A stretch of DNA of 64,000 bases. Source: Parahoeflea olei (GTDB lineage Bacteria > Pseudomonadota > Alphaproteobacteria > Rhizobiales > Rhizobiaceae). The translations under genes and the position numbers were made by a program. Shown piece by piece: positions 58,887-64,000 of this stretch. The notes under the pieces were generated by a model that had not been told where the DNA came from, ran no database searches, and saw only the letters and a program-made list of their open reading frames with translations. Positions within the stretch are counted from its first letter, which is position 1. Every line of letters begins with the position of its first letter. The stretch lies in contig NZ_LQZT01000008.1 of assembly GCF_001703635.1 (NCBI RefSeq), forward strand, positions 33,546 through 97,545. The letters run 5' to 3'.

Positions 58887-58915
58887 TTTTGCGCGCGCGC
58901 CGACATACCCATATC
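58887..58915 (+). promoter_or_regulatory. Candidate clpB promoter
   Basis: TTTTGC (58887-58892) and CATATC (58910-58915) are separated by 17 bases; the -10 CCCATATCT resembles the alphaproteobacterial RpoH pattern CCTATNT only weakly. The leader to ATG 59006 would be about 85 bases. Assignment to the heat-shock sigma factor is a guess from the gene. Confidence 0.3.
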
Positions 58916-59005
58916 TGCTCTATCAATCAGGCTTGCCGCAGACGGGAGCCTGTCCGGACCCACTGTCCCGCGCCGAAAAGGGCGGGTCATGTAAAGGAGC
59001 AGACC

Positions 59006-61624
59006 ATGAATATCGAAAAATACTCTGAGCGCGTTCGCGGCTTCATTCAGTCCGCCCAATCCTATGCGCTCGCCGAAGATCACCAGCAGTTCATGCCCGA
59101 GCACCTGCTCAAGGTGCTGATGGACGACGATCAGGGCATGGCGTCCTCGCTGATCGAGCGCGCCGGTGGACGTCCCGCCGATGTGCGCCTCGCCACGGGG
59201 GCCGCCATCGCAAAGCTGCCGAAGGTGGTTGGCGGCAACGGCCAGCTGTACCTCTCGCAACCCGTCGCCAAGGTGTTCAACACCGCCGAAGAAGCTGCGA
59301 AGAAGGCCGGCGACAGCTTCGTCACGGTCGAACGGCTGCTGCTTGCGCTGGTGATCGAATCCTCGGCCGCCACCTCGAAGATCCTCAAGGATGCCGGCGT
59401 CACCGCGCAGGGACTCAACCGGACCATCGAAGAGATCCGTAAGGGCCGGACCGCCGACAGCGCCGGCGCCGAACAGGGATTCGACGCGCTCAAGAAATAT
59501 GCGCGTGACCTGACCGCCGCCGCCCGCGAAGGCAAGCTCGATCCGGTGATCGGCCGTGACGACGAAATCCGCCGCACCATCCAGGTTCTGTCGCGCCGCA
59601 CCAAGAACAACCCGGTGCTGATCGGCGAGCCGGGCGTGGGCAAGACGGCGATCGCCGAAGGCCTGGCGCTCCGGATCGTCAATGGCGACGTGCCCGAATC
59701 GCTCAAAGACAAGCAGTTGATGGCGCTCGACATGGGCGCGCTGATCGCCGGTGCGAAGTATCGCGGCGAATTCGAGGAGCGGCTCAAGGCCGTGCTTTCG
59801 GAAATCCAGGCCAATGCCGGCGGCATCATCCTGTTCATCGACGAGATGCACACGCTGGTCGGCGCCGGCAAGGCCGACGGCGCGATGGACGCCTCCAACC
59901 TGCTCAAGCCTGCTCTTGCCCGCGGTGAACTCCACTGCGTCGGTGCGACCACGCTCGACGAGTACCGCAAGCATGTCGAAAAGGATCCTGCGCTCGCGCG
60001 GCGGTTCCAGCCGGTGATGGTGGAAGAGCCGACCGTCGAGGACACGGTCTCGATCCTGCGCGGGCTCAAGGAAAAATACGAGCAGCACCACAAGGTGCGC
60101 ATCAGCGATTCGGCGCTGGTGTCGGCCGCCGTGCTCTCCAACCGCTACATCACCGACCGGTTCCTGCCCGACAAGGCGATCGACCTGGTCGACGAATCGG
60201 CGGCGCGGCTGAGGATGCAGGTCGATTCCAAGCCCGAGGAACTCGACGAGCTTGATCGCCGCATCATGCAGCTCAAGATCGAGCGCGAGGCGCTGAAGCG
60301 GGAAACCGATCAGGCCTCGAAGGACAGGCTCGAGCGTCTCGACCGCGAACTCTCCGACATCGAGGAGAAATCCGACGCGCTGACGGCCAGATGGCAGGCG
60401 GAAAAGCAGAAGCTCGGCCTTGCCGCCGACATCAAGCTCAAGCTCGAAGCGGCCCGCAACGACCTGGCGATCGCCCAGCGCAAGGGCGAGTACCAGCGCG
60501 CCGGCGAACTGGCCTATTCGGAGATCCCGGCGCTCGAGCGGCAGCTCGCCGAAGCCGAGGCCCAGGGCGAAACCGATTCGTCCGGCATGGTCGAGGAAAC
60601 CGTGACGCCCGATCACATCGCCCATATCGTCTCGCGCTGGACCGGCATTCCGGTCGATCGCATGCTTGAGGGCGAACGCGACAAGCTGCTCCGGATGGAA
60701 GACGAGATCGGCAAGCGCGTGGTCGGCCAGGGCGAAGCGGTGCAGGCCGTTTCCAAGGCTGTGCGCCGGGCGCGCGCCGGGCTGCAGGACCCGAATCGTC
60801 CGATGGGCTCGTTCATCTTCCTCGGCCCCACCGGCGTGGGCAAGACCGAGCTCACCAAGGCGCTCGCCGAATTCCTGTTCGACGACGAGACGGCGATGGT
60901 GCGGCTCGACATGTCGGAATACATGGAGAAGCACTCGGTCTCCCGGCTGATCGGCGCGCCTCCCGGCTATGTCGGCTATGACGAAGGCGGCGCGCTCACC
61001 GAAGCCGTGCGGCGCCGGCCCTACCAGGTGATCCTGTTCGACGAGATCGAAAAGGCGCATCCGGACGTCTTCAACGTGCTCTTGCAGGTGCTCGACGACG
61101 GGCGTCTGACGGACGGGCAGGGCCGCACGGTCGACTTCCGCAACACGCTGATCGTCATGACCTCGAACCTGGGCTCGGAATACCTGACTGCGCTCGGTGA
61201 AGACCAGGATGCGGACGCGGTGCGCGACGAGGTGATGGCCGTGGTGCGCGGCGCCTTCCGGCCGGAATTCCTGAACCGGGTCGACGAGATCATCCTGTTC
61301 CACCGGCTGCGCCGGTCGGAAATGGGCGCGATCGTCGACATCCAGCTGGCCCGGCTCGGCCGGCTGCTGGCCGATCGCAAGATCGATGTCGCGCTCGACG
61401 ACGAGGCCCGGGTGTGGCTGGCCGATAAGGGCTACGATCCTGCCTATGGTGCGCGTCCGCTGAAGCGGGTGGTGCAGAAATACGTGCAGGACCCGCTGGC
61501 CGAGAAGATCCTGCTCGGCGAAGTCGGCGAGGGCGCCCATGTCAAGGTCAGCGCAGGCTCCGACAGGCTGGTGTTCGCGGTCGATGGCGCGCAGCCGGCC
61601 GAGCGGCAGGGCGAAGCCGCCTAA
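59006..61624 (+). CDS. clpB: ATP-dependent chaperone ClpB
   Basis: ATG 59006 ([19 protein letters not shown]) follows AAAGGAGC and gives 872 residues. It has an N-terminal Clp_N domain, first AAA with [13 protein letters not shown], a long coiled-coil middle domain ([37 protein letters not shown]), second AAA with [14 protein letters not shown], and a C-terminal Clp small domain. ClpB disaggregates proteins with DnaK. It is flanked by terminators on both sides, so it is monocistronic. Confidence 0.97.
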   Translation: MNIEKYSERVRGFIQSAQSYALAEDHQQFMPEHLLKVLMDDDQGMASSLIERAGGRPADVRLATGAAIAKLPKVVGGNGQLYLSQPVAKVFNTAEEAAKKAGDSFVTVERLLLALVIESSAATSKILKDAGVTAQGLNRTIEEIRKGRTADSAGAEQGFDALKKYARDLTAAAREGKLDPVIGRDDEIRRTIQVLSRRTKNNPVLIGEPGVGKTAIAEGLALRIVNGDVPESLKDKQLMALDMGALIAGAKYRGEFEERLKAVLSEIQANAGGIILFIDEMHTLVGAGKADGAMDASNLLKPALARGELHCVGATTLDEYRKHVEKDPALARRFQPVMVEEPTVEDTVSILRGLKEKYEQHHKVRISDSALVSAAVLSNRYITDRFLPDKAIDLVDESAARLRMQVDSKPEELDELDRRIMQLKIEREALKRETDQASKDRLERLDRELSDIEEKSDALTARWQAEKQKLGLAADIKLKLEAARNDLAIAQRKGEYQRAGELAYSEIPALERQLAEAEAQGETDSSGMVEETVTPDHIAHIVSRWTGIPVDRMLEGERDKLLRMEDEIGKRVVGQGEAVQAVSKAVRRARAGLQDPNRPMGSFIFLGPTGVGKTELTKALAEFLFDDETAMVRLDMSEYMEKHSVSRLIGAPPGYVGYDEGGALTEAVRRRPYQVILFDEIEKAHPDVFNVLLQVLDDGRLTDGQGRTVDFRNTLIVMTSNLGSEYLTALGEDQDADAVRDEVMAVVRGAFRPEFLNRVDEIILFHRLRRSEMGAIVDIQLARLGRLLADRKIDVALDDEARVWLADKGYDPAYGARPLKRVVQKYVQDPLAEKILLGEVGEGAHVKVSAGSDRLVFAVDGAQPAERQGEAA

Positions 61625-61649
61625 CCAGGCCGTGCCCTGCGACATTCAA

Positions 61650-61676
61650 GGCGGGTCCTTCGGGACCCGCCTTTTT
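61650..61676. terminator. Intrinsic terminator after clpB
   Basis: GGCGGGTCC (61650-61658) pairs with GGACCCGCC (61663-61671) around a stable TTCG tetraloop, followed by TTTTT. It lies 25 bases past the clpB stop and 35 bases from the convergent M23 stop, so it may work from both sides. Confidence 0.85.
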
Positions 61677-61711
61677 GCGTCCGTGAAAAGCGTCCGCAAG
61701 GGGGTGCCCGG

Positions 61712-63661
61712 TCAGCGGCTTGCGAGTTCCTTGTTGGCGACCTCGATGCCGAGCAGCGTATTGATGCGGTCGCGTTCGCGCGCGAACATCGCATAGGCAT
61801 CGTCCTTGAGCGACTTGCCGTCGGGCAGGCGGATGCGCATGGGGTCCACCTTGTTGCCGTTGACGATCAGTTCGTAGTGGAGATGCGGACCGGTCGACAG
61901 TCCGGTCGAGCCGACGGTGCCGATCACCTGGCCCTGGCGCACGCGGGCGCCCGGCACGATGCCCTGGGCGATCGTGTTCTGGTGCGAATAGCTCGATTCA
62001 TAGCCGTTGGCGTGGCGGATGATGGTCTGGCGGCCATAGCCGCCCTTGTCCCAGCTCGCCTTTTCCACCACCCCGTTGCCCGCCGCGATGATCGGCGTGC
62101 CGCGAGGTGCGGCCCAGTCGACGCCGGTGTGCATGCGCGAATATTTGAGAATCGGATGGCGGCGCATGCCGAAGCCCGAGCGGAACTTGCCGTTCGGGAC
62201 CGGATTGCGCAGCAGGAACTGCTTGGCGCTGCGGCCTTCCTCGTCATAATAGTCGATGGAATTGTCTTCGGGGTGCTGGAACCGGTAGAGCCGGATCGAA
62301 TTCCCGCCGAACTTCGCGTTCACGAACAGGAGTTCGGAATCCTTGGTCACGGTGCCGTCGTCGTCGGCCACCGAGAAAAACGCTTCCAGCGTGTCGGTCG
62401 GGCGCAAAGGCGACTGGAAATCGACGCTGCTTGCCAGCATCTTGATGATCTGCTCGATCATGTCGCCCGACATGCCGTAGGTGAGGCCGGCGCGGTAGAT
62501 GCCGTCATAGATATTGGGCAGGTCGCGGGCGGTGGCCACCGGAAGTGCCGAATCGTCGAAGGCCGAGCGGATCGCCGGCGTCGGCGGCGGCTCGCTGCCG
62601 ATCACGTATCCGTTGCGATCCGAGAGCGCCACGGTGATCACGTGGCTGGTCTTGTGGTAGACGCTCAGGCGGATGATGCGGGCGCTCTCGCCGGTTTGTT
62701 CGACGCCGATGCGGACGACCGAATTCTCTGCGATCTTGTCGACATTGATCTCGTCGCCGAGCGTGGCGGCCGCAGCCACATATTGTTCCTCATCGTAACC
62801 GGCACCTTCGAGGATGTCCGACAGCGGCGCCGGCTTTCGCACCGGCACAATGTCGTCGACATACTCGGTCCGGTCCTCGGCGCTGGGGGAATAGGCGGCC
62901 ACCGAGACGTTTTCGGCGATCACGCGTGCGTTCAGGCTGGCGCTGAAATCGAGGTCGAAGCGGTTGGACGCGAACCGCCGCGGGTCGACATAATTGAGGG
63001 AGGCGAGTTGCACGGTGCCATCGGTCAGCACCGACCCGTTGGTGCGCACTGTCTCCTCGGCCTCGTCGAGCGTCATGGATGCCGCGAAGGGCCGGCCCGG
63101 AGCCTCGAGCGGAAAGTCGGAGGACCGGAGGCTGATTTCCGAATCCACATCGGCCCCATAGATGACGCCGGTGCGTACGCTGGAGGCGGCCTCGACATCG
63201 CCGGCGGAAAAGATCTTGAGCGGATCGAAATGCGGATAGGACTTGGCCGCCGCGGACGGATGGTTGGCCGCAAGCGCGATCTTCACATGGGCAAAGGGTT
63301 GCCGCCGCACCACGTCATGGTCGCCGTCGCGCACCATGGTCGATACTTCCATGATGGCGCGGTCGACCGGCTTGGCGGTGACCACCGACTGGACCAGCCG
63401 GGAGCCTTTCTCCACCGAACCGGTGACCGCGGCATTCAGGTCGGCGGCGGCCAGCGCCTCGGCGGGGATCGCCAGCTGCTCGCGGCCCTCGAGCGCACCG
63501 AACAGGGCCACGCCCATCAGAAGGCTCGAGGTAATCCCGGTCATGAAGGTGCCGGAGAGCCAGCGCAGCGAGATCTCGCGCTTGTCCGGGGGCTTGCGGC
63601 CACCGGCCAGCAGTGGCGGTTGATCGCCCATCTGCCGTGCAAGGAACTCGTCGTTTGGCAT
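61712..63661 (-). CDS. M23 family metallopeptidase (LytM-type)
   Basis: The 649-residue protein has a cytoplasmic N-terminus, one membrane helix (TGITSSLLMGVALFGALEG), a long periplasmic region, and a C-terminal LytM domain with the zinc-binding motif SRMHTGVDWAAPRGTPI and GLSTGPHLHYEL. Such enzymes cut peptidoglycan cross-bridges, and the region before the domain is a possible OapA/LysM-type cell-wall-binding part. FtsEX in the window is a candidate controller of LytM-type factors (inference). It is convergent with clpB. Confidence 0.92.
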   Translation of the reverse strand: MPNDEFLARQMGDQPPLLAGGRKPPDKREISLRWLSGTFMTGITSSLLMGVALFGALEGREQLAIPAEALAAADLNAAVTGSVEKGSRLVQSVVTAKPVDRAIMEVSTMVRDGDHDVVRRQPFAHVKIALAANHPSAAAKSYPHFDPLKIFSAGDVEAASSVRTGVIYGADVDSEISLRSSDFPLEAPGRPFAASMTLDEAEETVRTNGSVLTDGTVQLASLNYVDPRRFASNRFDLDFSASLNARVIAENVSVAAYSPSAEDRTEYVDDIVPVRKPAPLSDILEGAGYDEEQYVAAAATLGDEINVDKIAENSVVRIGVEQTGESARIIRLSVYHKTSHVITVALSDRNGYVIGSEPPPTPAIRSAFDDSALPVATARDLPNIYDGIYRAGLTYGMSGDMIEQIIKMLASSVDFQSPLRPTDTLEAFFSVADDDGTVTKDSELLFVNAKFGGNSIRLYRFQHPEDNSIDYYDEEGRSAKQFLLRNPVPNGKFRSGFGMRRHPILKYSRMHTGVDWAAPRGTPIIAAGNGVVEKASWDKGGYGRQTIIRHANGYESSYSHQNTIAQGIVPGARVRQGQVIGTVGSTGLSTGPHLHYELIVNGNKVDPMRIRLPDGKSLKDDAYAMFARERDRINTLLGIEVANKELASR

Positions 63662-64000
63662 GGGTCCTCCGGTTGTCGGCGGCGCCGGCGCCTATGGCGC
63701 GCCGCCGCCTTGAAGGTGTGCCCTGCTCGCGGGCCTTGTGTCAATTCCGAAGCCGGCGCGGGGCCGGTGCTATAGAACGCGGGGCAGGGCATCAAAGCCC
63801 CACACCAGCGGGTTTCCTTCTTCTAGAGCAAATTCCGGCGGCGATAAGGCAAAAGGCCGCAAACTCCCTCTTTATATAGGACCTGCGCCGCTTTGCCCCG
63901 GGGCTGAAACGGGGCGGGCGGAACAATCGACAAAAAATCACAGAATTATGAAAAACCCTGTTGACTCCTGGCGTGGGAGGGACCTATAACCCGCTCACAC
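63662..64000 (+). other. Intergenic region with no supported gene
   Basis: This 339-base stretch starts at the M23 gene start and runs to the window edge. I find no gene in it. It should contain the M23 gene promoter (a TTGACA is visible on the minus strand near 63740 without a good -10), and it ends with a strong plus-strand promoter at 63961-63990. Confidence 0.6.
63961..63990 (+). promoter_or_regulatory. Strong promoter pointing out of the window, stable-RNA type
   Basis: TTGACT (63961-63966) and TATAAC (63985-63990) are separated by 18 bases (17 if CTATAA is taken), followed by the GC-rich CCGC discriminator. The tRNA-Leu promoter at 32083-32110 has the same architecture. This is the pattern of rRNA or tRNA promoters, so a stable RNA gene or operon probably begins just beyond the edge. 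Confidence 0.65.

Noticed and set aside
58610..61645. A 1,011-residue open frame antisense to clpB
   Set aside because: It is the shadow of clpB and part of the DUF4167 gene, with no domain match and no plausible start.
61877..63775. A 632-residue open frame antisense to the M23 peptidase
   Set aside because: The protein has no recognisable domain and mirrors the M23 gene.

Overview
The window is chromosomal DNA from a GC-rich alphaproteobacterium of the order Hyphomicrobiales (Rhizobiales), most like a Rhizobiaceae or Hoeflea-type organism. This placement is inferred from gene families and gene order: CpdR beside hpt, a TIGR02302 giant membrane protein beside lysA-lptM-argH, DUF4167 next to prmC and prfA, a CelD-type acetyltransferase, class I PhaC, PduO-type adenosyltransferase, and mostly sigma70-like TTGAC-N17-TATA promoters. 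No marker such as 16S rRNA is inside the window, so the genus is not fixed. Nearly all of the 64 kb is conserved housekeeping sequence. I see no CRISPR array, prophage, plasmid module or defence island, and only one clear mobile element.

Layout. 1-4.4 kb: the start of a queuosine-precursor transporter, rpmB, a DUF3108 protein, a DMT exporter, lysoplasmalogenase, a cupin and gloB. 4.5-10 kb: a methyltransferase divergent from gloB, hisC-tyrC, DUF2125, ChaC and plsC. 9.1-12.6 kb (minus): ftsE-ftsX-ydcF-plsC, with a CtrA-type site in front of ftsE. 12.7-14.5 kb: an unnamed membrane-anchored protein, hpt and cpdR. 14.5-20.3 kb (minus): argH-lptM-lysA-TIGR02302, with tlpA divergent. 21-26.6 kb (minus): a DUF2892 protein behind a palindromic operator, DUF4442, 3-hydroxybutyryl-CoA dehydrogenase, etfA, etfB, rhomboid, cobalamin adenosyltransferase and a twin-TM protein. 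26.6-32 kb: SDR, YihY, GluQRS, an AlkA-type glycosylase, an HNH nuclease, dsbB and a YqaA-type protein. 32-38.8 kb: tRNA-Leu(CAA), phaC divergent from an acyl-CoA synthetase across a perfect FNR/FixK-type box, and a flippase/CelD pair. 39-45.3 kb: secA, PpiC, argJ, GNAT and mutT. 45.5-47.1 kb: a small membrane protein and a Flp/Fap pilin whose stop codon has been hit by an IS630-family element. 47.2-51.9 kb: a methyltransferase, comF, grxC, nitrilase, DUF1178, DUF3291 and ubiG. 52-57.8 kb: lysC, ptsP, prfA, prmC. 58-63.7 kb: DUF4167, clpB and an M23 peptidase. The last 40 bases hold a strong promoter pointing out of the window.

How the genes work together. Cell envelope and division functions are over-represented: FtsEX with a divergent membrane protein, an M23 (LytM) peptidase, PlsC, SecA, the PpiC periplasmic foldase, TlpA and DsbB thiol enzymes, and LptM. 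Carbon storage and oxidation also recur: PhaC, acyl-CoA synthetase, 3-hydroxybutyryl-CoA dehydrogenase and ETF. Amino-acid synthesis (hisC, tyrC, lysA, argH, argJ, lysC) and translation (rpmB, prfA, prmC, GluQRS, tRNA-Leu) fill much of the rest.

The most interesting signals are regulatory or structural rather than a new gene cluster: the CtrA box at ftsE in the same window as cpdR, the FNR-type box placed for class II activation of phaC, the palindrome sitting in the promoter spacer of the DUF2892 gene, and the IS630 insertion that replaced a pilin TAA stop with TAG. I did not find a convincing undescribed multi-gene system.
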